DNA of 64,000 nucleotides from Limnobacter olei (GTDB lineage Bacteria > Pseudomonadota > Gammaproteobacteria > Burkholderiales > Burkholderiaceae_B): NCBI RefSeq assembly GCF_029087225.1, contig NZ_JARFJD010000013.1:1-64000 (forward strand), in the 5' to 3' direction. Of this stretch, positions 27,686-35,658 are shown piece by piece. Each line of letters begins with the position of its first letter. Position 1 is the first letter of the stretch. The position numbers were made by a program, and so were the translations under genes. The notes under the pieces were generated by a model. That model saw only the letters and a program-made list of their open reading frames with translations. It did no database searches and was not told the origin of the DNA.

Positions 27686-27713
27686 CAAACATGTTGCGTT
27701 GCAGCAATGTTTG
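27686..27713 (+). promoter_or_regulatory. Imperfect palindrome upstream of phaZ (possible PhaR-like site)
   Basis: TGTTGC (27692-27697), 3 nt, then GCAGCA, pair at five of six positions, and outer arms CAAACA and TGTTTG extend the symmetry to 27686-27713. TGC/GCA-rich palindromes are the type bound by PHA regulator PhaR in other bacteria. Assignment to PhaR is inference. Confidence 0.4.
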
Positions 27714-27723
27714 CAAGATAATC

Positions 27724-27737
27724 GTCAGGAACCTGAC
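27724..27737 (+). promoter_or_regulatory. Inverted repeat GTCAGG-AA-CCTGAC upstream of phaZ
   Basis: Perfect 6-bp arms separated by 2 nt, suited to a dimeric regulator. It lies 51 bp before the phaZ start codon, with a CATAAT hexamer just downstream (27739-27744). No family could be assigned. Confidence 0.45.
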
Positions 27738-27742
27738 ACATA

Positions 27743-27761
27743 ATTGTCAAATCAAGACAAT
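27743..27761 (+). promoter_or_regulatory. Inverted repeat ATTGTC-N7-GACAAT upstream of phaZ
   Basis: Perfect 6-bp arms (27743-27748 and 27756-27761) with a 7-nt spacer, ending 26 bp before the phaZ ATG. Either an operator close to the transcription start or a leader hairpin. Confidence 0.45.
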
Positions 27762-27787
27762 CGCCTAAAAAAGCCGGAGGCACTTCC

Positions 27788-29023
27788 ATGCTGTACCAAA
27801 TGCACGAATTTCAGCGAGCGCTGCTCAACCCCATGACCATTTGGGCTGAAGCAGGCTCCAAGCTATACAGCAACCCATTCAGCCCCTTGGCGCACCTGCC
27901 CATGGCACGCCGTATTTCAGCGGGTTTCGAATTGATGTACCGCTTGGGCAAAGAATATGAAAAACCCGAATTCGGCATTACCACAGTGAAGTGCGGCGAC
28001 CGCGAAGTGTCGATTGCCCAGGAAATTGTTGAAACCAAGCCATTTTGCAAACTGATTCACTTTCGCAAAATGATTCCTGCTGAATCCAAACCGTTGAAGC
28101 CACAACCCAAGGTATTGGTGTTTGCCCCTCTATCGGGCCACCATGCCACCCTGCTGCGCGACACTGTCAAAACCCTGCTTCAAGACCACGATGTCTACAT
28201 CACCGATTGGGTAGACGCCCGCATGGTGCCCTTGTCAGAAGGCGAGTTCCACCTTGACGACTATGTACACTACTGTATCGAGTTCATTCAGTTGCTGGGG
28301 CCCAATGTCCACCTGATCTCGGTTTGCCAGCCCACCGTGCCGGTAATGGCGGCAGTATCGCTGATGGCATCCAACAACGACCCCAAGCAGGCCAAAAGCA
28401 TGACCATGATGGGCGGCCCCATAGACACCCGCGAAAGCCCCACCGAGGTGAACAATCTGGCTACCAAAAAGCCCTACTCCTGGTTTGAAAACAATGTGAT
28501 TTACAGTGTGCCCCACACTTACCCCGGCTACCTGCGCCGCGTGTACCCCGGCTTCTTGCAGCATTTGGGTTTTGTCAGCATGAACCCGGACAAGCACGCA
28601 CAAAGCCACTACGACTTTTACATGCACCTGGTAGAGGGTGACGGAGAAAGCGCTGAAAGCCACCGTCAGTTTTACGATGAATACAATGCGGTGCTGGACA
28701 TGCCTGCTGAGTATTACCTGGACACAATCAAAACTGTGTTTCAAGATCACGCCCTGCCAACAGGTACCTGGGAAGTTCGCGGCCAGCGCGTAAAGCCGGA
28801 AGACGTGAAAACAGTGGCACTGTTAACCATTGAGGGCGAGCTGGATGACATTTCCGGTCCTGGCCAAACCAAAGCTGCACTCAAGCTGTGCAAAAGCCTG
28901 CCTGCGGACAAGAAAGAACATTACGAAGCCATGGAATGCGGACACTATGGTATCTTCAGCGGTCGCCGTTGGCGCGAGAAGGTTTACCCGAAAATCCGCG
29001 AATTCATAGCCAAGAATGCATGA
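27788..29023 (+). CDS. phaZ: Intracellular polyhydroxyalkanoate depolymerase
   Basis: Cytoplasmic enzyme that mobilises stored PHB from granules. The 411 residues match the PhaZ1-type short-chain-length depolymerases. The nucleophile is cysteine 180 in SVCQPTVP (Cys replaces the usual lipase-box Ser, as in Ralstonia PhaZ1); the acid and base are probably the Asp in EGELDDISGPGQ and the His in ECGHYGIFSG. GGAGG lies 6 nt before the ATG. It is the first gene of a tight run with rnfB, nth, FIST and DUF1841, overlapping rnfB by 8 nt. Confidence 0.96.
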   Translation: MLYQMHEFQRALLNPMTIWAEAGSKLYSNPFSPLAHLPMARRISAGFELMYRLGKEYEKPEFGITTVKCGDREVSIAQEIVETKPFCKLIHFRKMIPAESKPLKPQPKVLVFAPLSGHHATLLRDTVKTLLQDHDVYITDWVDARMVPLSEGEFHLDDYVHYCIEFIQLLGPNVHLISVCQPTVPVMAAVSLMASNNDPKQAKSMTMMGGPIDTRESPTEVNNLATKKPYSWFENNVIYSVPHTYPGYLRRVYPGFLQHLGFVSMNPDKHAQSHYDFYMHLVEGDGESAESHRQFYDEYNAVLDMPAEYYLDTIKTVFQDHALPTGTWEVRGQRVKPEDVKTVALLTIEGELDDISGPGQTKAALKLCKSLPADKKEHYEAMECGHYGIFSGRRWREKVYPKIREFIAKNA

Positions 29024-29657
29024 GCAACTTGTACAACAAATAGATGATCTACTTCCTCAAACCCAATGCACACAGTGCGGGTTTGAGGGCTGTTTGCCTT
29101 ACGCCAAAGCCCTGGCGAGCCGGGAAGCTGATTTAAACCGTTGCCCCCCGGGCGGCGAGAGCACAATCGCGGCCTTGTCTGCCCTGTTGAATCTTCCAGA
29201 AAAACCAGTTGACCCCAGCTGCGGCACCACCATTGAACGGCACATCGCCAGCATCCACCCCCAGCATTGTATTGGCTGCACCTTGTGTATCAAAGCATGC
29301 CCGGTTGATGCAATTGTGGGCAGCAGCAAACGCAGGCACGCCGTACTGGCTGAGTTGTGTACAGGCTGCGAATTGTGCATTCCCCCCTGTCCCGTCGACT
29401 GTATCGACATGGTGTTTATGCCTGAATTCAGCGCGTGGAACCAAGCCCAGGCGCATGCTGCCCGCGCGCGCATGCACACTCGGGAAAACCGTTTGAAGCG
29501 GCAAAAGGAAGAACAGGCTGAAAGACTCGAAGCCAAGGCAATTCACAAACTGGACGAGTTAGATGACACACCCAGCCCCGATGCAGCTGCCAAAAAGGCC
29601 GTGGTGCAAGCTGCACTGGCCAGGGCACGGGCACGGCGACAGGCACAAACACCATGA
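29016..29657 (+). CDS. rnfB: RnfB/RsxB-type ferredoxin subunit
   Basis: Fe-S protein of the Rnf/Rsx electron-transport type. The 213 residues contain an N-terminal TQCGFEGCLPYA four-cysteine Fe-S motif, two ferredoxin motifs (CIGCTLCIKACP and CTGCELCIPPCP), then an Ala/Arg/Glu-rich helical tail (about 140-213). The N-terminal membrane anchor of classical RnfB is missing and no other rnf gene is present, so it may act as a stand-alone ferredoxin, perhaps for the Fe-S enzyme Nth next to it. It overlaps phaZ by 8 nt and nth by 4 nt. Confidence 0.88.
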   Translation: MHEQLVQQIDDLLPQTQCTQCGFEGCLPYAKALASREADLNRCPPGGESTIAALSALLNLPEKPVDPSCGTTIERHIASIHPQHCIGCTLCIKACPVDAIVGSSKRRHAVLAELCTGCELCIPPCPVDCIDMVFMPEFSAWNQAQAHAARARMHTRENRLKRQKEEQAERLEAKAIHKLDELDDTPSPDAAAKKAVVQAALARARARRQAQTP

Positions 29658-30286
29658 ACAAAGAAAAGCGTACCGAGATTTTCAAACGGTTTCAGCAGGC
29701 CAACCCGGAACCAAAAACCGAGCTGGAGTATTCAACTCCGTTTGAACTTCTGGCTGCGGTTTTGCTGAGTGCACAGGCCACCGACAAAGGCGTGAACATT
29801 GCCACACGAAAACTGTTTGCCGTGGCAAATACGCCCGCAGCAATCGCAGCGCTTGGTGTTGCCGGGGTTGAGGAATACATCAAAACAATTGGTTTGTTTC
29901 GGTCTAAGGCAAAACACCTTGTGCAAACCGCAGAAATTCTGCGAGATCAACACAACGGCGAAGTACCAGCAGACCGGGAAGCACTTGAAAGCCTCCCGGG
30001 CGTTGGCCGCAAAACCGCCAACGTGGTGCTGAACACCGCGTTCGGGCAACCCACGATGGCTGTCGATACGCATATTTTCCGAATCAGCAACCGCACCGGC
30101 ATTGCCCCAGGGAAAGATGTGCTTGAAGTTGAAAAAAGGCTGTTGAAGCTGGTGCCCCAAGAGTTTATGTTAAACGCTCACCATTGGCTGATTTTGCATG
30201 GGCGCTATGTGTGCAAGGCACGCAAACCGGAATGTACTCGTTGTAGTATCGTGGACTTGTGCGAATTCAAAAAGAAAACAACATGA
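29654..30286 (+). CDS. nth: Endonuclease III (DNA glycosylase/AP lyase)
   Basis: Removes oxidised pyrimidines in base-excision repair. The 210 residues have the helix-hairpin-helix LPGVGRKTANVV with the catalytic lysine, the catalytic aspartate in VDTHIFR, and the [4Fe-4S] cluster loop C-X6-C-X2-C-X5-C near the end (CKARKPECTRCSIVDLC). ATGA overlaps link it to the upstream ferredoxin and the downstream FIST gene. Confidence 0.98.
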   Translation: MNKEKRTEIFKRFQQANPEPKTELEYSTPFELLAAVLLSAQATDKGVNIATRKLFAVANTPAAIAALGVAGVEEYIKTIGLFRSKAKHLVQTAEILRDQHNGEVPADREALESLPGVGRKTANVVLNTAFGQPTMAVDTHIFRISNRTGIAPGKDVLEVEKRLLKLVPQEFMLNAHHWLILHGRYVCKARKPECTRCSIVDLCEFKKKTT

Positions 30287-31377
30287 GCCACGCAATTTGC
30301 GTTCAAGTGTTCAGTGATGCCCGGCTTGAAGACGCCGCTGCACTGGTTGAAAGCGCGGTTGAGAAAGCCGGGCTTCGCCGCCACTCCGACTACATCAGCC
30401 GGGTTATTTTGTTGTGCACACCGCATTTCGCTTCGCTTTTGCAAGACCTTGCACAGTTGTGTGTCAGCAAAACCAACTGCATGAATGTGTGGGGTGGCTG
30501 TGCCTCAGGCCTGTTGGGACAGGGCGAGGTGTTTAGCAACGAACCCACCGTATTGGTCGCCGTGTTTGGCAAAGAATTCGAAACCCCGCAAGGCAATATT
30601 CCTGCACGGCACACTGCCTTGAACCTGTGCATGGTTGAGCACGAGCAAGTACTGACCGACCACTGGACATTGGCCGACTGCGAGCCTGATTCTAGCATCG
30701 TGCAAGCAGACACCTTGGGCTTGTTGTCGTACGGCGCCAATTACGCAAAAATGCCGCGCGTTGAGCACGGCCGTATCTGCGGTGAAGCCATTTGTGCAAC
30801 CCAACTGCTGGTGCAAACCCCCTTGATTCTCAACTCGGAAGGACTCACATTTCTGGGACCGTATCAAACAGTGAGCGAAAGCAATGGTCTGTTTCTGATT
30901 CGTGTAGGTGATGAAAAAGCGGCCTCGGCGCTTCGATGCCCAAGCGAACAACCCCGCCCGGTGGGCATGCGTTTGCAAGTGGTGCACGACAAAGGGGAAA
31001 GCTGGATACCCGTGATGGAAATTCATGCCGATGGCACTTTGGGACTGGCCGCGCCAGTGCTCAAAGGGCAAAAAGTGCGACTGGCCCACCGAACCCCTAA
31101 GGCAATCGATCAAGAAATCCATGAGTGGATGCCCGCCGTGCGTACTCATTTCAATGCCAAAGCGCCCGACATAGGCATTCTTTTCGCCGGTTTCGAGCGA
31201 AGCCAAATGTGCCATGCCGATGACAACGACATCGCCACTGTGTTAGCCAGTTTCCCCGATACAGAATGGATAGGCGTATTTGGTCAAGCTGCTTGGTTAA
31301 ACCAGGGTGACACCGTGGTAACACCGCCCAGAAACAATCGACTCAGTCTGTGCCTGTTCAATAGCCCACAGATGTAA
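30283..31377 (+). CDS. FIST-domain protein
   Basis: Putative cytoplasmic sensory protein with FIST N (about 35-190) and FIST C (about 200-355) domains. FIST modules are thought to bind small ligands such as amino acids and usually occur fused to signalling domains; here the protein is stand-alone. The ATG at 30283 overlaps the nth stop (ATGA), giving 364 residues. Landmarks include VWGGCASGLLG and GILFAGFERSQMCH. Its ligand and output are unknown. Linkage to nth and DUF1841 implies co-expression. Confidence 0.82.
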   Translation: MSHAICVQVFSDARLEDAAALVESAVEKAGLRRHSDYISRVILLCTPHFASLLQDLAQLCVSKTNCMNVWGGCASGLLGQGEVFSNEPTVLVAVFGKEFETPQGNIPARHTALNLCMVEHEQVLTDHWTLADCEPDSSIVQADTLGLLSYGANYAKMPRVEHGRICGEAICATQLLVQTPLILNSEGLTFLGPYQTVSESNGLFLIRVGDEKAASALRCPSEQPRPVGMRLQVVHDKGESWIPVMEIHADGTLGLAAPVLKGQKVRLAHRTPKAIDQEIHEWMPAVRTHFNAKAPDIGILFAGFERSQMCHADDNDIATVLASFPDTEWIGVFGQAAWLNQGDTVVTPPRNNRLSLCLFNSPQM

Positions 31378-31396
31378 TACACGAGGTAACCTTTTC

Positions 31397-31831
31397 ATGT
31401 TCAACCCAACGCGAGACCAGGCAAGGCTGTTTTTTTTGAACAGCTGGAAGAAATACCACAAAGAAGAGCCACTGAGCGAAGCAGAAAGCCTCGCCCTGCA
31501 ATGGATGACCAAGCACCCCGAGTATTTTGAAGTGTTTGACACTGAACCAGAATCGATTCTTGCCGCTGACTTCTCGGTAGAAGCGGGCCAAAGCAATCCC
31601 TTTCTTCACTTGTCCATGCACCTGGCCGTGGCTGAACAGGTCAGCATCGACCAGCCACCCGGTATTCGGGCAGCTTTCGCCAAACTGTGCGAGAAAATGG
31701 GCGATGATCACAAAGCAGCTCACCAAGTGTTTGAATGTTTGGCCGAGCAAATTTACCAGCAACAGAAAAATGGTGTCGCGTTCAGCAGTGAAAATTACAT
31801 TCAATGCATTCTGGAACACAGCGGGGTTTGA
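31397..31831 (+). CDS. DUF1841 family protein
   Basis: A 144-residue soluble, mostly helical protein. The N-terminal MFNPTRDQARLFFLNSWKKY and the central NPFLHLSMHLAVAEQ..IDQPPGIR segments are the family hallmarks; the histidines in HLSMHL could bind a metal. Function unknown. It is the last gene of the phaZ-rnfB-nth-FIST run, 19 bp after FIST, and is closed by a terminator. Confidence 0.88.
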   Translation: MFNPTRDQARLFFLNSWKKYHKEEPLSEAESLALQWMTKHPEYFEVFDTEPESILAADFSVEAGQSNPFLHLSMHLAVAEQVSIDQPPGIRAAFAKLCEKMGDDHKAAHQVFECLAEQIYQQQKNGVAFSSENYIQCILEHSGV

Positions 31832-31850
31832 TCCACTCCCATTCGTCGTA

Positions 31851-31891
31851 AAAAAACCCGCTTCAGCAACAAGGCTTCAAGCGGGTTTTTT
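31851..31891. terminator. Bidirectional terminator between DUF1841 and cytochrome c genes
   Basis: AAAAAA then CCCGCTT (31857-31863), a 15-nt loop, AAGCGGG (31879-31885) and TTTTTT (31886-31891). The A-run and T-run make it work for both convergent transcripts. Confidence 0.92.
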
Positions 31892-31924
31892 ATTAAGCCC
31901 AGTCCATTCAGACTGGTAACTAAT

Positions 31925-32257
31925 TTACTTCTTCAGGTACAACTCGCCTTCAAGCGACGCAAAGAATGCTGACAAATCCTTGATGTCTTGCTGGCTCAGG
32001 CCAGCGGCCATACCGGCCATAATGGCATTATTACGGCCACCCTTCTGGTACTGCTTCAAGGTGTTGGCAATGTAGTCCGCATGCTGCCCAGCCAGCTTCG
32101 GGTAAGAAGGATCCATGGTTTTATTCCAGTTGCCTTCAACAGCATGGCATGCCGCGCACTGGGCTTCGGCCTTGGCTTTGCCTGCTGCAATGTCAGCAGC
32201 CTGAACTGAGAATGACGCGGCAAACAAGGCTGCAGCGATAGTGAATTTAGTTTTCAT
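31925..32257 (-). CDS. Small periplasmic cytochrome c (c4-like, single heme)
   Basis: The 110-residue precursor has a signal peptide (about 1-20, ending VQA), heme motif CAACH at 34-38, and a probable axial methionine in NAIMAGM. The start at 32257 is preceded by AGGA. The surrounding PSYPKLAGQHADYIANTLKQYQKG segment is typical of halves of diheme c4 proteins, so this gene and its neighbour look like separate single-heme relatives of that family. Probably carries electrons to a terminal oxidase. Confidence 0.92.
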   Translation of the reverse strand: MKTKFTIAAALFAASFSVQAADIAAGKAKAEAQCAACHAVEGNWNKTMDPSYPKLAGQHADYIANTLKQYQKGGRNNAIMAGMAAGLSQQDIKDLSAFFASLEGELYLKK

Positions 32258-32279
32258 GTTGATTAGTCCTTGTTGCAAA

Positions 32280-32621
32280 TCACTTGGCTTGTGCGTAATA
32301 CGCAGCCAGGTCAGCGATGTCTTGTTCGGTCAGGGTTTCAGCAATACCGCGCATGGTCGGGTGTTTGCGATCGCCCTTCTTGTAGGCATTCAGCGCTGCC
32401 TCAATGTACTTGGCGTTCTGACCCGCGATATAGGGCACGTTGTACACCTCGGGGAAGCTGGCCTTGTAACCGGGAATACCATGGCAACCAATGCACATGG
32501 ACTTCTTCGATGCCGCTGCCTCGGCGTTGCCTTCAACAGCCATTGCGGGGGCCGTAAATGCCGCCGCAGCCAACAGGCCGGTAGCGCTCATTGCGCGAAC
32601 AGTCAAACCGATACGTTTCAT
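32280..32621 (-). CDS. Small periplasmic cytochrome c (single heme)
   Basis: The 113-residue precursor has a signal peptide (about 1-28, ending APAMA), heme motif CIGCH at 43-47 and a probable axial methionine in HPTMRGI. Similar in layout to the next gene (VPYIAGQNAKYIEAALNAYKKG matches its LAGQHADYIANTLKQYQKG), so the pair probably arose by duplication. Only 22 bp separates them; one transcript is expected. Divergent from the MoxR gene. Confidence 0.92.
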   Translation of the reverse strand: MKRIGLTVRAMSATGLLAAAAFTAPAMAVEGNAEAAASKKSMCIGCHGIPGYKASFPEVYNVPYIAGQNAKYIEAALNAYKKGDRKHPTMRGIAETLTEQDIADLAAYYAQAK

Positions 32622-32831
32622 CTCGCTCTCTCGTCAACAAATGTAATTGGTGGTCAGCCGCGCCATTTTGTGTAAGGGGTGGCGCTGGGCAAAAACCTTG
32701 CTATTTTACGGTTGATCTGCCGCTTAGTCTATGAACTGCGGGTCGAAAGCGCCAAATTGGATGAAAAATTCAGCAAATTCGCCCTGAAAAGCACTTACAC
32801 TGGCGGTATTGAATTACAAGGAATTACAAAA

Positions 32832-33674
32832 ATGCGTTTTGAAGGTAGCAAAACCTACGTCGCCACGGACGATCTTAAACTCGCTGTCAACGCAGCCATC
32901 ACCCTGCAACGCCCCTTGCTGATCAAAGGCGAACCCGGCACCGGCAAAACACTGCTGGCCGAGGAAGTGGCTGCATCCCTCGGTCTTGAGTTGATGCAGT
33001 GGCACATCAAATCGACCACCAAGGCCCAACAAGGCCTTTACGAGTACGACGCGGTGAGCCGCCTGCGCGATTCGCAGTTGGGTGAAGCGCGTGTCAAAGA
33101 CATCGCCAACTACATTGTGAAGGGTGTGCTTTGGCAGGCTTTTGAGAGCGACAAACCAGTGGTGTTGCTGATTGATGAAATTGACAAAGCCGACATTGAG
33201 TTCCCAAACGACTTGCTGCGTGAAATAGATCGCATGGAGTTTTACTGCTACGAAACCAAGCAGCTGATCAAAGCCAAGCACCGCCCCATCGTGATCATTA
33301 CCTCCAACAACGAGAAAGAGTTGCCCGATGCCTTCCTGCGTCGCTGCTTTTTTCACTACATTCAGTTTCCTGACAAAGCCACCATGGAAAGCATTGTGGC
33401 TGTGCACTTCAAGAACTTGAAAAAAGAATTGCTGGATGCTGCCATGGCCAGTTTTTTTGGCATTCGCGCCCTGCCCGGCTTGAAGAAAAAACCCACTACA
33501 TCTGAGCTCATCGATTGGCTTCGCCTCCTGCTGGCTGAAGACATTCCAGCCAGCGCACTGCAAGCAAAAGACGGAAAAGACGCCATTCCGCCCATGCACG
33601 GGGCATTGCTGAAAAACGAGCAAGACATTGAACTGTTCAACCGCTTGGTGTTCATGGCCCGTCAGGGTCGCTGA
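32832..33674 (+). CDS. MoxR-type AAA+ ATPase
   Basis: AAA+ chaperone of the MoxR family, which activates or inserts metal cofactors in partner enzymes. The ATG at 32832 is preceded by AAGGA and gives 280 residues. Walker A GEPGTGKT is at 33-40, Walker B VVLLIDEIDKAD at about 110-121, and the sensor-1 asparagine is in ITSNNEKELPDAF. It lies 14 bp before the VWA gene, its usual partner. A 9-nt tandem repeat (GAATTACAA at 32811 and 32821) covers the ribosome site. Client unknown. Confidence 0.9.
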   Translation: MRFEGSKTYVATDDLKLAVNAAITLQRPLLIKGEPGTGKTLLAEEVAASLGLELMQWHIKSTTKAQQGLYEYDAVSRLRDSQLGEARVKDIANYIVKGVLWQAFESDKPVVLLIDEIDKADIEFPNDLLREIDRMEFYCYETKQLIKAKHRPIVIITSNNEKELPDAFLRRCFFHYIQFPDKATMESIVAVHFKNLKKELLDAAMASFFGIRALPGLKKKPTTSELIDWLRLLLAEDIPASALQAKDGKDAIPPMHGALLKNEQDIELFNRLVFMARQGR

Positions 33675-33688
33675 TAAAGGCTTTTGCT

Positions 33689-34864
33689 GTGCTACTGGAT
33701 TTTTTCTTTCAACTTCGCGACGCCAAAATTCCCGTCACAGTGCGGGAATACCTCACCCTGCTTGAGGGGATGAAAGCGCAGTTCATGACCCCAAGCCTGG
33801 ACAATTTTTACCATTTGTCGCGCCTGACCTTGGTGAAAGACGAACGGTTTTTTGACCGGTTCGATCAGGTGTTTGGCAACTACTTCAAGGGGCTGGAAAA
33901 GAACATGGACCTGTTCGCCCAGCTGCCGAAAGACTGGCTGGAAAAGCGATTCAACCGCGAATTCACACCCGAAGAAATGGCAGCCATCGAAGCCATGGGT
34001 GGATTGGACAAGCTGATGGAGCGCCTGAAAGAACTTCTCAAGGAACAGAAGGAACGCCACGAGGGCGGCAGCAAATGGATCGGCTCGGGCGGTACCTCGC
34101 CGTTTGGCAACAACGGATACAACCCGGAAGGCGTGCGCATTGGACAAGACGAAAGCCGCAACCGCCGTGCAGTGAAGGTTTGGGACCAACGTTTGTATCA
34201 AGATTACGACGACGAGCTGGAAATTGGCACACGCAACATCAAGATTGCGTTACGCCGCTTGCGCCGGTTTGCGCGGGAAGGTGCACAAGAAGAATTGGAT
34301 TTGGACAACACCATTGAATCCACGGCGCGCAATGCGGGCTGGCTGGATTTGAAAATGCGCCCCGAACGCCACAATTCAGTGAAAGTGTTGATGCTGCTGG
34401 ATGTGGGTGGTTCCATGGACGACCACATTCGCCGCACAGAAGAATTGTTCAGTGCCGCGAAAAGTGAATTCAAGCATTTGGAGTTTTATTACTTCCACAA
34501 TTGTGTTTACGATTTCCTGTGGAAAAAAAACCACCGTCGCCACAGTGAGCGTTTTCAAACCACAGACATACTGCGCACCTACAACAGCGATTACCGTTTG
34601 ATCTTTGTGGGAGACGCCACGATGAGCCCCTACGAAATTCTACAGCCCGGTGGTTCGGTCGAGTACAATAACAAGGAAGCTGGCGCAGTGTGGTTGCGTC
34701 GTTTTCTTGATCGTTTTCCGAAAGCCGTCTGGCTGAATCCGGAACCCGAAGGGCTATGGCAATATCGCCAAAGCGTTGAAATCATTCAAAATATCATGGA
34801 ACACCGCATGCACCCCCTCACGGTCGGTGGGCTTGAAACTGCAATGCGATACCTTAGTAAGTAA
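33689..34864 (+). CDS. VWA-domain protein (CoxE-like)
   Basis: Partner of the MoxR ATPase. The 391-residue protein starts with GTG at 33689 and has a C-terminal von Willebrand A domain with the MIDAS start DVGGSM at 238-243. Upstream is an acidic/basic helical region (about 90-130) and a Gly/Asn-rich linker (132-150). The MoxR-VWA pair is common in Burkholderiales. CoxE-type VWA proteins help to mature carbon monoxide dehydrogenase, but no such client is in the window, so the target is open. Confidence 0.88.
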   Translation: MLLDFFFQLRDAKIPVTVREYLTLLEGMKAQFMTPSLDNFYHLSRLTLVKDERFFDRFDQVFGNYFKGLEKNMDLFAQLPKDWLEKRFNREFTPEEMAAIEAMGGLDKLMERLKELLKEQKERHEGGSKWIGSGGTSPFGNNGYNPEGVRIGQDESRNRRAVKVWDQRLYQDYDDELEIGTRNIKIALRRLRRFAREGAQEELDLDNTIESTARNAGWLDLKMRPERHNSVKVLMLLDVGGSMDDHIRRTEELFSAAKSEFKHLEFYYFHNCVYDFLWKKNHRRHSERFQTTDILRTYNSDYRLIFVGDATMSPYEILQPGGSVEYNNKEAGAVWLRRFLDRFPKAVWLNPEPEGLWQYRQSVEIIQNIMEHRMHPLTVGGLETAMRYLSK

Positions 34865-34933
34865 TCCTTGTATTCCTTTTTCTGACCCTCCCCGTTATTA
34901 GCATCACAAACACATTTCGTGTGGAGAAAGAAA

Positions 34934-35524
34934 ATGGAAACCAAACGTACTCATCCCCTGATTATCACTGCCGCTGTTGCCGTTATTTTGGCCAGTGGCA
35001 TTGCAATTGCATCCATGACTGGCCTGCTGCCCAGCAGCAACGCCAATATGAGCGACCAAGAAATCGCCCAAATGGAAGAACAAGCACGCCTGGAGGAAGA
35101 GGCAAAAGCCAAGGAAGAAGCCGCTGCCAAAAAAGCAGCGTCAAAGCCTGTCGCTTCCAAGCCCGCACCAGTGCGAACAGCCGCAACTTGTAGCACCTGT
35201 GGCCGTGTTGTTGAAATTCGCCAGCGCACCGTTCAAGGTGAAGGCTCCGGCATCGGTGCAGTAGCTGGTGGCGTGGTAGGCGGCCTGTTGGGCAACCAGA
35301 TTGGCGGCGGTAGCGGCAAGAAAGTGGCCACCGCAGCTGGCGTGGTAGGCGGTGCCGTATTAGGTAACAAAATTGAAAAAGACCGCAACTCGACTACCCA
35401 ATACGACGTGGTGGTTCAGTACGATGCTGGTGGCTCCGACGTATTCAGTTTCAGCAGCCCACCCAACTGGCAGTCTGGCGACCGTGTGAAAGTTGTGAAC
35501 GGTCAGATCACCTCTAGCCTGTAA
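34934..35524 (+). CDS. Glycine-zipper 2TM domain protein
   Basis: A 196-residue envelope protein with an N-terminal membrane anchor (about 10-32), a Glu/Ala/Lys-rich coiled-coil region (about 42-70), a CSTCG pair of cysteines at about 87-90, and a glycine-zipper segment with GAVAGGVVGGLLGNQIGGG and GVVGGAVLGNKI, related to SlyB/Rick-17kDa. Start 34934 has GGAGA about 7 nt upstream. Probably maintains the cell envelope; exact role unknown. Followed by an intrinsic terminator. Confidence 0.85.
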   Translation: METKRTHPLIITAAVAVILASGIAIASMTGLLPSSNANMSDQEIAQMEEQARLEEEAKAKEEAAAKKAASKPVASKPAPVRTAATCSTCGRVVEIRQRTVQGEGSGIGAVAGGVVGGLLGNQIGGGSGKKVATAAGVVGGAVLGNKIEKDRNSTTQYDVVVQYDAGGSDVFSFSSPPNWQSGDRVKVVNGQITSSL

Positions 35525-35553
35525 ACCCGCTCATCTGTTTACAGGATTTGTTT

Positions 35554-35580
35554 GGTCACCCAGCAATGGGTGACCTTTTT
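35554..35580 (+). terminator. Intrinsic terminator after the glycine-zipper gene
   Basis: Perfect stem GGTCACCC (35554-35561) with GGGTGACC (35568-35575), 6-nt loop, then TTTTT (35576-35580). Confidence 0.95.
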
Positions 35581-35658
35581 CGTTTTAATTGCCAGTTGTG
35601 GAACCAGTTAAAATTGTGGGGCACTCAATTCAAATTTCCTTTTGAATGGAGTCGCCAC

